From assembly GCF_025947305.1 (NCBI RefSeq), contig NZ_CP110009.1:682001-746000 (forward strand): DNA of 64,000 nucleotides, written 5' to 3'. Shown piece after piece: positions 26,738-34,890 of this stretch (positions are counted from its first letter, which is position 1; each line of letters opens with the position of its first letter). The notes under the pieces are model-generated. The model saw only the letters and a program-made list of their open reading frames with translations, did no database searches and was not told where the DNA came from. This DNA comes from Flavobacterium sp. N3904. GTDB lineage: Bacteria; Bacteroidota; Bacteroidia; Flavobacteriales; Flavobacteriaceae. The position numbers were made by a program, and so were the translations under genes.

Positions 26738-29395
26738 ATGTTAAAAATTACCTTAGGTTTTTTACTTTTTGCCTCTTTGGCTGTTTTCGGTCAAAAAATT
26801 CAAACTCAAGAAGACAAGACCTATGAGGCAATTGACTATTTTATAGCTAATCCGTCACTTTCTGGATTAGAAAATCTAAATGCGATTGAAACCAAGATCT
26901 GGAAAAACCAAGATCAAAAATCAAAGAATGAATTGCTTTCTATCGTTGTCTTAAACTGCAACAAAGCCTATTTCGAAAACAAATTTGGAAAAGCCAACCA
27001 AGCCATTACCAGTTATGAAAAAGCCTGGAAGATATACCAAACTTACCGACTCACCGATTATGACATTGTTGAATATTGCCTAAAACCTTTGGGTAATCTC
27101 TACACGATAATAGGTGATTATGACAATGCGGAAAACACCATCAAACACTATTATTTTATTGCCAATCTAGAAAAAAACGAAAGCACCAAAGCAGCTGCAA
27201 TCCTCAATTTGTCGAATGTGTATCAAAGTTCCGGCAAGAGTACCCTAGCCATTGATTTGTTGGAAAACACCTTAAAAACAACAAAACTTTCTTCAATTCA
27301 AAAGGGAAATTTATTGAATAATTTGGGCAATAATTATTTGCTAAGCGTCAAAGAATTATCCTTCAATCCAAAAATATATTATAGAGCAGAAGAGAGCTAT
27401 GAAAGAGCCATTCAGTTATTAAAAAACGAAAAAAATCAATCCGATGCTTTATCCAATTGCTATCGAAACTTAGCTTCCCTTAATGGACAAATAAATAATT
27501 TTGAAAAAGCAAACAACTATTTCGAAAAAGCAAAAATACTTTTTTTTACATCCAAAAATCATAGCGTTCGCGACATTGCAAAATTACATTATGATGAAGC
27601 GCTATTGTTTTACGAACAAAGAAAAATACCTCAGGCACTTCAATCCATTCAGTTGGTTTATCAAACCTTAATTCCTTTATACAAGGGTCAAAAAAGAAAC
27701 ATTCCGCAACAAAATTCCTTGTATGCAGAAACCGTTTTAATCGATGCACTGGATTTACAAGCTGATATTTACAACTTTCAAAACCAGTCCAAAAAAGCCC
27801 TAGAAATATACAAACTGTGTTTTCCTATCGAAGAGTTAATAAGTAATTTATTGCTCTATGAAAATTCTAAAATTATCAATCAGATGCGGATGTGCAATCG
27901 CACCGAAAAATGCATTACGATCTACAATGAATTATATTTAAAAGAAAATAAAATCAGTTACATCGAACAGGCTTTTCAGCTAGCAGAAAAAACCAAATCG
28001 GCTGTTTTAAAAAGTGAACTTTCAAAAAACAGCAGCGCCTCAAAAAAAGAAAAACAAAAGATTGAGGAATTGCAATTTTGGAACAATGAAATCCTGAAAG
28101 AGCAACAAAAAGGAGCATTAGCTAATATATACAAAATAAATAAAGCCATTAAAAAGCAAAATGAAACGATGCTTTTGCTAAAAGAACTTCAAACTAAAAA
28201 CAAAATTTTTGAAGAAAAACCCATTGATCTAAATACGTTATATTCCAAACTCGAATCAGATGATGCTTTGATGGTTTACTATTTTTCGGGCTATGACAAA
28301 ATGTATTACTTTACTTTGGGTAGCACACAAAATCCAAAAATAATATTGAATTCATTTAGTAATAATGCGCATTACTCTGTTTATTTTTGGCAATTCATTG
28401 CCTATTTTAATGATGCCGATGCTATTACTAATAATATAAAAGGATACAATCATTTTGGGAAAATAGCCTACGATAAGTTACACTTACCTCAAAATACCTC
28501 CTTTAAAAACCTAATTATTATTCCGGATGGTGTTCTAGACTTTCTGCCTTTTGAAGCCTTGATTACCAAAGAAACCAACACCACCAATTTTGAAAAAATG
28601 CATTATTTGCTGCATGATTTCAATATTGCTTACAACAATTCGGCTAGTTTTTATTTGAATGCCAAACCCTTTTCTCCAAAAGAAAAAACGGTCTTAGGTA
28701 TTTTTCCTGTTTTTGAAAAAACCAATTACACCTTGACCTACTCCAAAAGAGAATTACAATCCATCAAAACTAGTTTTAAAGGGCATTTTTTTGAAAATGA
28801 TTCTGCCTCATTTCAAAATTTCAAAAATAATGCCTCGGCTTATTCCATTCTGCATTTATCGACCCACGCGACTGCTGGCGATATAGAAACTCCCGCCAGT
28901 ATTAAATTCTATGATCGAGAAGTATTGTATTCTGAACTCTACCATCTAAACATCAACCCCAATCTGGTTGTATTAAGTGCTTGCGAAACGGGAATTGGCA
29001 AACTTTACAAATCCGAAGGGGCAATGAGCGTTGCTAGAGGTTTTCAATTTGCGGGAGCTCAAAATTTATTGTTTTCCTTATGGAAAGTAAATGACTATAC
29101 CACAGCTGTTTTTATGGGTGATTTCTATAAATATATCAAACAAAATGACTCTTATTTTGAAGCCAATACCAAAGCCAAACTTGCTTTTTTGAAAAACAAA
29201 AACATCTCAAATGCCAAAAAATCCCCCTATTATTGGGCCGCATTCGTATATTATGGCAGTCTGGAAAACAAAGAAAAAAACAACTATTGGCTAATGGGAT
29301 TTGTAATTATCACTTTATTAATTGTTGGTTTCTCATTATGCAAACTCATTGCTAAAAGAGTAAAAAAAGATAAATTTAAATACAAAGACAAATAG
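26738..29395 (+). CDS. TPR-CHAT caspase-like protease, membrane-anchored
   Basis: With the start at 26738 the 885-residue protein has a signal peptide (MLKITLGFLLFASLAVFGQ), many tetratricopeptide repeats (about residues 60-440) and a C-terminal CHAT domain. The CHAT dyad is His710 in LHLSTHATAGD and Cys749 in VLSACETGIGKLYKSEG, both intact. A final membrane helix (WLMGFVIITLLIVGFSL) with a basic cytoplasmic end would anchor it, placing TPR and CHAT domains in the periplasm. CHAT proteins are caspase-related peptidases in signalling and conflict systems. It is flanked by a PKD/barrel protein and a retropepsin-like protease. Its substrate is unknown. Confidence 0.88.
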   Translation: MLKITLGFLLFASLAVFGQKIQTQEDKTYEAIDYFIANPSLSGLENLNAIETKIWKNQDQKSKNELLSIVVLNCNKAYFENKFGKANQAITSYEKAWKIYQTYRLTDYDIVEYCLKPLGNLYTIIGDYDNAENTIKHYYFIANLEKNESTKAAAILNLSNVYQSSGKSTLAIDLLENTLKTTKLSSIQKGNLLNNLGNNYLLSVKELSFNPKIYYRAEESYERAIQLLKNEKNQSDALSNCYRNLASLNGQINNFEKANNYFEKAKILFFTSKNHSVRDIAKLHYDEALLFYEQRKIPQALQSIQLVYQTLIPLYKGQKRNIPQQNSLYAETVLIDALDLQADIYNFQNQSKKALEIYKLCFPIEELISNLLLYENSKIINQMRMCNRTEKCITIYNELYLKENKISYIEQAFQLAEKTKSAVLKSELSKNSSASKKEKQKIEELQFWNNEILKEQQKGALANIYKINKAIKKQNETMLLLKELQTKNKIFEEKPIDLNTLYSKLESDDALMVYYFSGYDKMYYFTLGSTQNPKIILNSFSNNAHYSVYFWQFIAYFNDADAITNNIKGYNHFGKIAYDKLHLPQNTSFKNLIIIPDGVLDFLPFEALITKETNTTNFEKMHYLLHDFNIAYNNSASFYLNAKPFSPKEKTVLGIFPVFEKTNYTLTYSKRELQSIKTSFKGHFFENDSASFQNFKNNASAYSILHLSTHATAGDIETPASIKFYDREVLYSELYHLNINPNLVVLSACETGIGKLYKSEGAMSVARGFQFAGAQNLLFSLWKVNDYTTAVFMGDFYKYIKQNDSYFEANTKAKLAFLKNKNISNAKKSPYYWAAFVYYGSLENKEKNNYWLMGFVIITLLIVGFSLCKLIAKRVKKDKFKYKDK

Positions 29396-29442
29396 TGTCA
29401 TAACTAACACTATTTTTACCTTGCAAAAAAGCCATTCCTAAC

Positions 29443-29880
29443 ATGAAAAACTTACACGAAAAACTAAAGAAGGTAGATTATAAAAAAGTGAAGTTTAAAA
29501 TTACCAAAACACAACACCTTTTAATCAAAGCAACCATCAATGGTGTAAAGGGGAATTTTATACTGGACACGGGTGCCTCCAACAGTTGTGTGGGATTTGA
29601 AAGTATTGAACATTTTGCATTGGAAGCCAAGAAGTCCAAAACCAAAGCTTCGGGCGCGGGAGCTAACGGCATGTTGACCCAAATATCTTCTAACAACCAA
29701 TTGCAATTGGGCAAATGGAAAAACAACAAGCTTGCCCTTGTTATCTTCGATTTATTCCATGTCAATGAGGCTTTGAGTCAACACAAAGTAAAACCCGTGC
29801 ACGGCATCATTGGCGCCGATGTTTTAATGAAAGGCAAAGGGATAATTGATTACTTTAATCATTGTTTGTATTTGAAGTAG
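29443..29880 (+). CDS. Retropepsin-like aspartyl protease
   Basis: The 145-residue single-domain protein carries the aspartyl protease signature FILDTGASNSCVG (Asp42 in DTGAS) and the second conserved segment HGIIGADVLMKGKGIIDY, typical of clan AA, retropepsin-like proteins that work as dimers. No signal peptide is seen, so it appears cytosolic. It lies 47 bp after the CHAT gene, in likely operon with it. Its 3' end overlaps the convergent MFS transporter by 26 bp. Confidence 0.85.
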   Translation: MKNLHEKLKKVDYKKVKFKITKTQHLLIKATINGVKGNFILDTGASNSCVGFESIEHFALEAKKSKTKASGAGANGMLTQISSNNQLQLGKWKNNKLALVIFDLFHVNEALSQHKVKPVHGIIGADVLMKGKGIIDYFNHCLYLK

Positions 29881-31090
29881 CATATTTTTTTAATGAAAAA
29901 TAGGCAACAATACCACTAATCATCATCAAGAAACCACCCAGTATAAAAGGCATTCCTGCAAATTGCAGCGGTGCACCTTTATGTGTAAAATAATAAAAAA
30001 GACCTGACATCACTGGTGGTCCGACAATGGTTGCCGCACTCATTAAACTCGCAATTGTACCTTGAATTTCGCCTTGTTCGGTTGGCAAAACATGACTTGT
30101 AATAATAGCCCGCAATGATGGGCCAGCGATTCCTGCAAGACAATATGGAATTAGAAAGAGAAACATCATCCAGCTTTCTGAAGCAAAAGCAAACAAAAAC
30201 ATTCCTATAGTATATAATACCATTCCAATATAAATACTCTTTTCATTTCCTAGCTTTCGACTAGTCCAGCGTATCAGTCCTCCTTGAACCAGACTTACTA
30301 AAATTCCAACAACACCTAGTGAAATTCCGACCATTTTTTCGTCCCAACTGAATTTATACATTGTAAAATAACTCCAATTGCTTTCGACCGCATGTGATGC
30401 AACAAAAATTAGAAACAAAGCGATTAATAATCTATATAAAGAAGGGTATTTCTTTAAATTCAAAAAGGCACCAATCGGATTGGCTCTTTTTAAATTTACT
30501 GGTCTCCTGTTTTCTTTTGATAATGATTCAGGCAAAATAAAATAACCGTACAAGAAATTTAGCATGCACAAAACTGCTGCCGCATAAAACGGAATTCTAG
30601 ATCCGTAATGTCCCAAAACACCTCCTACAACGGGTCCAATTATAAATCCTAAACCAAAAGCCACCCCAATCATACCGAAGTTTTTGGCTCTATTTTCTGG
30701 TGTACTCACATCGGCTATATACGCCGACGCTGTTGAAATACTTGCTCCTGTTAATCCTGCAATTATTCTTCCTACAAACAACCAAGTAATCGTTGGCGCA
30801 AATGCTAGTAAAATATAATCCAGTGAAAAAGCAAAAAGTGAAATTAGGATTATGGGTCTTCTCCCAAATTTATCACTCAAATTACCAATTAAAGGGGCAA
30901 ACATAAATTGAGTTATCGCATACGCAAATGTCAGCCAGCCACCATATTTAGCTGCTTCACTAACATCTCCATGTATTAATTCCTTAATCAATTTTGGAAT
31001 AACCGGAATAATAATTCCCCAACCCGTAATATCGATTAACATTGTGATGAAGATAAAGCCGATAGCTGCCTGTTTTTTATTTGATGCCAT
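29855..31090 (-). CDS. MFS transporter, TCR/Tet (drug:H+ antiporter) type
   Basis: The 411-residue protein has 12 predicted membrane helices and the Tet-type signatures ITGWGIIIPVIPKLI in helix 1, FAPLIGNLSDKFGRRPIIL (motif A) and GRIIAGLTGASISTASAYIADVSTPENRAKNFG between helices 4 and 5. It should be an inner-membrane drug or metabolite exporter. Tetracycline export cannot be inferred from this alone. The gene is monocistronic on the minus strand and convergent with the retropepsin gene. Confidence 0.88.
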   Translation of the reverse strand: MASNKKQAAIGFIFITMLIDITGWGIIIPVIPKLIKELIHGDVSEAAKYGGWLTFAYAITQFMFAPLIGNLSDKFGRRPIILISLFAFSLDYILLAFAPTITWLFVGRIIAGLTGASISTASAYIADVSTPENRAKNFGMIGVAFGLGFIIGPVVGGVLGHYGSRIPFYAAAVLCMLNFLYGYFILPESLSKENRRPVNLKRANPIGAFLNLKKYPSLYRLLIALFLIFVASHAVESNWSYFTMYKFSWDEKMVGISLGVVGILVSLVQGGLIRWTSRKLGNEKSIYIGMVLYTIGMFLFAFASESWMMFLFLIPYCLAGIAGPSLRAIITSHVLPTEQGEIQGTIASLMSAATIVGPPVMSGLFYYFTHKGAPLQFAGMPFILGGFLMMISGIVAYFSLKKYATSNTNND

Positions 31091-31523
31091 AAATAGTATT
31101 AGTTAGTGGGGCAAATAAACAAAAAATCCGTTTAGATAACTATGCTTGATTTTGTATTTTTATAAAGAACAAAAATCTTTGCTTAATTTTATAGTAAATA
31201 TTACGCTTAAAAGGCCTGTTTTTAACTCCCATAAACAATCATAGTCAACATAAAAAACAAACATGCAAAACCAAAGTGGGGCGAATAAAAATTAAAATTT
31301 ATAATCACCAAAACTAAGGATTTCGACCTCATCATTATTAATTTATAATATGCAACTGAAGCCTTAAATCATTATAAAATAAAAACCATTACCAACATTA
31401 TTGCTCCGATATTATAATGGAAGACTAAAGAGCTATGATAATTTAATGTATGGTTGTATTTGATATAAATTCTTGCTAAAATTTAATATATTTGTTTATG
31501 AATAATGACTTTAACATATATCT
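31091..31523. other. 433-bp AT-rich gap between divergent genes
   Basis: No gene is seen. It should hold the promoters of the MFS transporter (minus) and the SprB-repeat protein (plus). TATATTTG at 31487-31494 matches the TAnnTTTG -7 box, 30 bp before the ATG at 31524. A TTTG at 31459-31462 is 24 bp before it, slightly too far for a standard -33 box. Confidence 0.45.
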
Positions 31524-33506
31524 ATGAAGAAAATTTTACTTTCCTTGCTTCTCTTGACGTCTCTTACTTTTTACTCCCAAGTTGCCAACATGGTTCAATG
31601 TGCTGGAGACACAAATTTTAATTTAACTAATCAATATACAGCATTAATTAGTAATCTTAACCCTGCGGAGACAACATTAAGTTACTATATTACACTTGAC
31701 GACGCTACTAATGGAACTAATGCAATTTCAAATCCAACTAATTTTGTGAGCGGCATAGCATCCCAAATCATCTACGCACGAATCGATCATCTTGGAACTA
31801 TTACAACGAATTATTTTAATTTGATTGTGAATCCCAGTTTAATAACCGCACATTCTGATGAACAACCATATAATTGTTATAATAATGGATCTGCGAAAGT
31901 TGAAGTTTTATCTGGTGGCACACCTCCTTATTTTTATTCAATCGATAATGGCCCATTTACAACCAATAATATTTTTACGAGCTTATACCCAGGTGAATAT
32001 GTTATAACTACTAAAGATGCCGTGGGCTGTTCAGTTGCTTTTACTCATGTTTTATATCCAGTAAATTCTATATCAGTAAACACAAATGTTGTAAATAATT
32101 ATTGTTACGGTCAAAAGGAAGGATCAATCGAAATAATTGCTTCTGGCGGAGCTGGTTCCTATAAATATTCTTTAAAAAACAAAAAATCTGGCGTAATCCT
32201 TGCGAACAATCAATCTCAAAATACTTTCAGTAAATTGCCTGCAGGTTTATACATCGTAACAGTTTCAGACGTTATTGGCTGTACATCATCAGAACATCAA
32301 ATTGAAATTTTTGAACCTGATCCTATTTTATTAAATACCACAACAACTACGGCTACCTGTGTTAATAATAAAGCAACTTTAACTGTTTCAGCAATTGGAG
32401 GTACAACCCCATATCAATATTCAATTGACAATGGCATTACTTTTACTAGTAATAATGTATTTTCTAGTTTAGTTCCTGGAACTTATGCAATAGTTGTGCG
32501 AGACGTTAATAATTGTATGTCTTCAGTTGCAGCTACTGTAACTCCAGTAAGTTATCCGACAATAGTAGCAGTTGTTTCTAATGTAACTTGTAATGGAGCC
32601 AATAATGGTTCAATAGAAGTCTCAACAATTGGAGGACAAACTCCCTATCAATATTCATTAAATGGTAGTACCTATCAAACTAGTAATAATTTCAACAACT
32701 TATATACTGGAGTACATACTATACAAGTAATCGATTTCAACGGTTGCACTTCAATCATATCAATAGTACTAAAAGAACCAGCACCACTATCAGCAACTGT
32801 AACTACCAATAACCAAACCATCATCATTACCGCAACTGGCGGATCAGGCACATATCAATATGCTATTTATCCTAATTTGAATCAATTTTTTGTTGAAAAT
32901 ACATTTGCAAATTTAACTCCTGGGAACTATATAATAATTGTTCAAGATCTAAACGGCTGTGATGTAATAACATCCCAAATCACAATCAATCCGCCAGCTC
33001 CGTTTATAAATGGCAGTACTACTGTCAATCAAAACTTTACGCAGGGACAAACCCTTGCAGACTTAGTGATTCCAGGCGAAAACATTAAATGGTACAGCAC
33101 TCCAAAAGCACCAACAAATAAGTTGAAGAAAGCAACAGAAGCTTCATTACCATTATCAACTCTTTTGGTAGACAATACTACCTACTATGCGTCCCAAACC
33201 ATAAACGGTATTGAAAGCACCGAAAGACTGGCGGTGACAGTAAAACTAGGAGCTTTGGGAACCAATGATTTTGCTATCAAAAATTTTAGATACTATCCTA
33301 ATCCGGTAAAAAATCTTCTAGCGATTTCGAATACTTCCATTATTGATGAAGTCAATTTAATCTCTATAAAAGGAGAGACGCTGTTAACTAAGAAAATAAA
33401 CAGCCTGCACTATGAAATTGATTTATCCAATTTCTCTAAAGGGGTTTATTTTCTAAAAGTAAAAGCCGAAGGAACAGAAAAAATAGTGAAGCTTATAAAA
33501 GAGTAA
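31524..33506 (+). CDS. SprB-repeat protein with T9SS C-terminal domain
   Basis: The 660-residue protein has a signal peptide (about 1-19, ending LTFYSQ). From about residue 115 to 470 it has successive SprB-type repeats with the GGTPPYxYSIDNG...F..L.PGxYxixVxDxxGC pattern (for example GGTTPYQYSIDNG and GGQTPYQYSLNGS). A linker follows, then a type A T9SS sorting domain (FRYYPNPVKNLLAI...SKGVYFLKVKAEGTEKIVKLI). SprB repeats are found in the gliding adhesin SprB and in other adhesins. This is much shorter than SprB itself and likely a cell-surface adhesin-like protein. It stands alone, with a strong terminator after it. Confidence 0.88.
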   Translation: MKKILLSLLLLTSLTFYSQVANMVQCAGDTNFNLTNQYTALISNLNPAETTLSYYITLDDATNGTNAISNPTNFVSGIASQIIYARIDHLGTITTNYFNLIVNPSLITAHSDEQPYNCYNNGSAKVEVLSGGTPPYFYSIDNGPFTTNNIFTSLYPGEYVITTKDAVGCSVAFTHVLYPVNSISVNTNVVNNYCYGQKEGSIEIIASGGAGSYKYSLKNKKSGVILANNQSQNTFSKLPAGLYIVTVSDVIGCTSSEHQIEIFEPDPILLNTTTTTATCVNNKATLTVSAIGGTTPYQYSIDNGITFTSNNVFSSLVPGTYAIVVRDVNNCMSSVAATVTPVSYPTIVAVVSNVTCNGANNGSIEVSTIGGQTPYQYSLNGSTYQTSNNFNNLYTGVHTIQVIDFNGCTSIISIVLKEPAPLSATVTTNNQTIIITATGGSGTYQYAIYPNLNQFFVENTFANLTPGNYIIIVQDLNGCDVITSQITINPPAPFINGSTTVNQNFTQGQTLADLVIPGENIKWYSTPKAPTNKLKKATEASLPLSTLLVDNTTYYASQTINGIESTERLAVTVKLGALGTNDFAIKNFRYYPNPVKNLLAISNTSIIDEVNLISIKGETLLTKKINSLHYEIDLSNFSKGVYFLKVKAEGTEKIVKLIKE

Positions 33507-33523
33507 CCATAATTTCTATTAAC

Positions 33524-33561
33524 AAAAAATTCGTCTCGTTCAAAAACGAGACGAATTTTTT
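33524..33561. terminator. Bidirectional terminator between SprB-repeat gene and sucB
   Basis: A perfect 17-bp stem: AAAAAATTCGTCTCGTT (33524-33540) pairs with its complement (33545-33561) around a CAAA loop. Poly-A and poly-T flanks serve both convergent genes. Confidence 0.92.
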
Positions 33562-33582
33562 GCTATTTATGAATTTATTGAA

Positions 33583-34809
33583 TTACAACTCAAATGCTTT
33601 TTTAGCATTATTGTCACACAACAATTCTAATGGGTTTTCCAAAGCTTCTTTTACAGCAACCAAGAAACCAACAGACTCACGACCATCGATTATTCTGTGG
33701 TCATAAGAAAGTGCCACATACATCATTGGGTGAATTTCCACTTTACCATTTACAGCAATCGGACGCTCGATGATGTTGTGCATACCAAGGATTCCTGATT
33801 GAGGAGGGTTGATAATTGGTGTAGATAACATAGAACCAAAAACACCACCGTTTGTAATTGTGAATGTTCCACCTGTCATATCATCAACTGTGATTTGTCC
33901 GTCACGTGCTTTGATAGCCAAACGTTTGATGTCTGCTTCAATTCCACGGAAAGTTAAGTTTTCGGCATTGCGCACTACAGGAACCATTAATCCTTTTGGA
34001 CCAGAAACTGCAATCGAAATATCGCAAAAATCAAAAGCAATTTTATGATCACCATCCATCATTGAGTTTACGTCTGGATACAATTGTAATGCTCTAGTAA
34101 CCGCTTTGGTAAAAAACGACATATACCCTAAACCAATTCCACCATGCTTTGCTTTGAATGCATCTTTGTATTCATTGCGCAAGTTGTTGATAGGCGTCAT
34201 GTTTACTTCATTGAAAGTAGTCAACATCGCTGTTTCGTTTTTCGCAGCAACCAATCTTTCGGCTACTTTTCGACGCAACATAGATAATTTTGTTCTTTCG
34301 GTACCACGAGATCCACCAGTTGGAGTTCCCATAGACGGCACTGCATTTACAGCATCATCCTTAGTGATTCTACCTGCTTTTCCTGTTCCGGTAATTGTAG
34401 ACGGCGCTATGTTTTTCTCTTCTAATATTTTTTTGGCTGCTGGAGATGGTGTTCCAGAAGCATAAGAAGCTGCTACAGGAGCTGCTTTTGGCGCTTCTAC
34501 TTTTACTTCCGCTTTTGGTGCCTCAACCGCTTTTGGTGCTTCAGCAACTGGTACTGCACCTGCTGGTTTTGCTCCATCAGTATCAATTAGACAAACCACT
34601 GCTCCAACGGCAACAGTATCTCCTTCTTCCGCTTTTAGCGTAATAATTCCGCTTACTTCTGCCGGCAATTCAAGAGTTGCTTTGTCTGAATCAACCTCAG
34701 CAATCGCTTGGTCTTTTTCTACATAATCTCCGTCCTTTACTAACCAAGTTGCAATTTCTACTTCTTTGATTGATTCCCCTGGTGATGGGACTTTCATTTC
34801 TAAAATCAT
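33583..34809 (-). CDS. sucB: 2-oxoglutarate dehydrogenase E2, dihydrolipoyl succinyltransferase
   Basis: The 408-residue E2 protein has an N-terminal lipoyl domain with the lipoylated Lys43 in [13 protein letters not shown], an Ala/Pro/Lys-rich linker (about 77-115), a peripheral subunit-binding domain (about 118-155, [13 protein letters not shown]...[12 protein letters not shown]) and a catalytic domain ending with [16 protein letters not shown] (catalytic His and Asp). It transfers succinyl from E1 to CoA in the TCA cycle. sucA lies just upstream on the same strand, 81 bp away. Confidence 0.95.
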   Translation of the reverse strand: MILEMKVPSPGESIKEVEIATWLVKDGDYVEKDQAIAEVDSDKATLELPAEVSGIITLKAEEGDTVAVGAVVCLIDTDGAKPAGAVPVAEAPKAVEAPKAEVKVEAPKAAPVAASYASGTPSPAAKKILEEKNIAPSTITGTGKAGRITKDDAVNAVPSMGTPTGGSRGTERTKLSMLRRKVAERLVAAKNETAMLTTFNEVNMTPINNLRNEYKDAFKAKHGGIGLGYMSFFTKAVTRALQLYPDVNSMMDGDHKIAFDFCDISIAVSGPKGLMVPVVRNAENLTFRGIEADIKRLAIKARDGQITVDDMTGGTFTITNGGVFGSMLSTPIINPPQSGILGMHNIIERPIAVNGKVEIHPMMYVALSYDHRIIDGRESVGFLVAVKEALENPLELLCDNNAKKAFEL

Positions 34810-34890
34810 ACAATTTTTGTTTAAAGTTTAAATTGTTTAAAGTTTCAAATTGTTATTAAACTTGGAACTTTAAACCTGAAACATTATTTT
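34810..34890. repeat. AT-rich hairpin repeat between sucA and sucB
   Basis: GTTTAAAGTTTCAA at 34835-34848 pairs with TTGGAACTTTAAAC at 34862-34875, with one mismatch. It uses the same kind of TTTAAAGTTT words as the gap at 283-366. Its place inside an operon suggests an RNA-level role (stability or relative expression), but this is inference. Confidence 0.55.
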
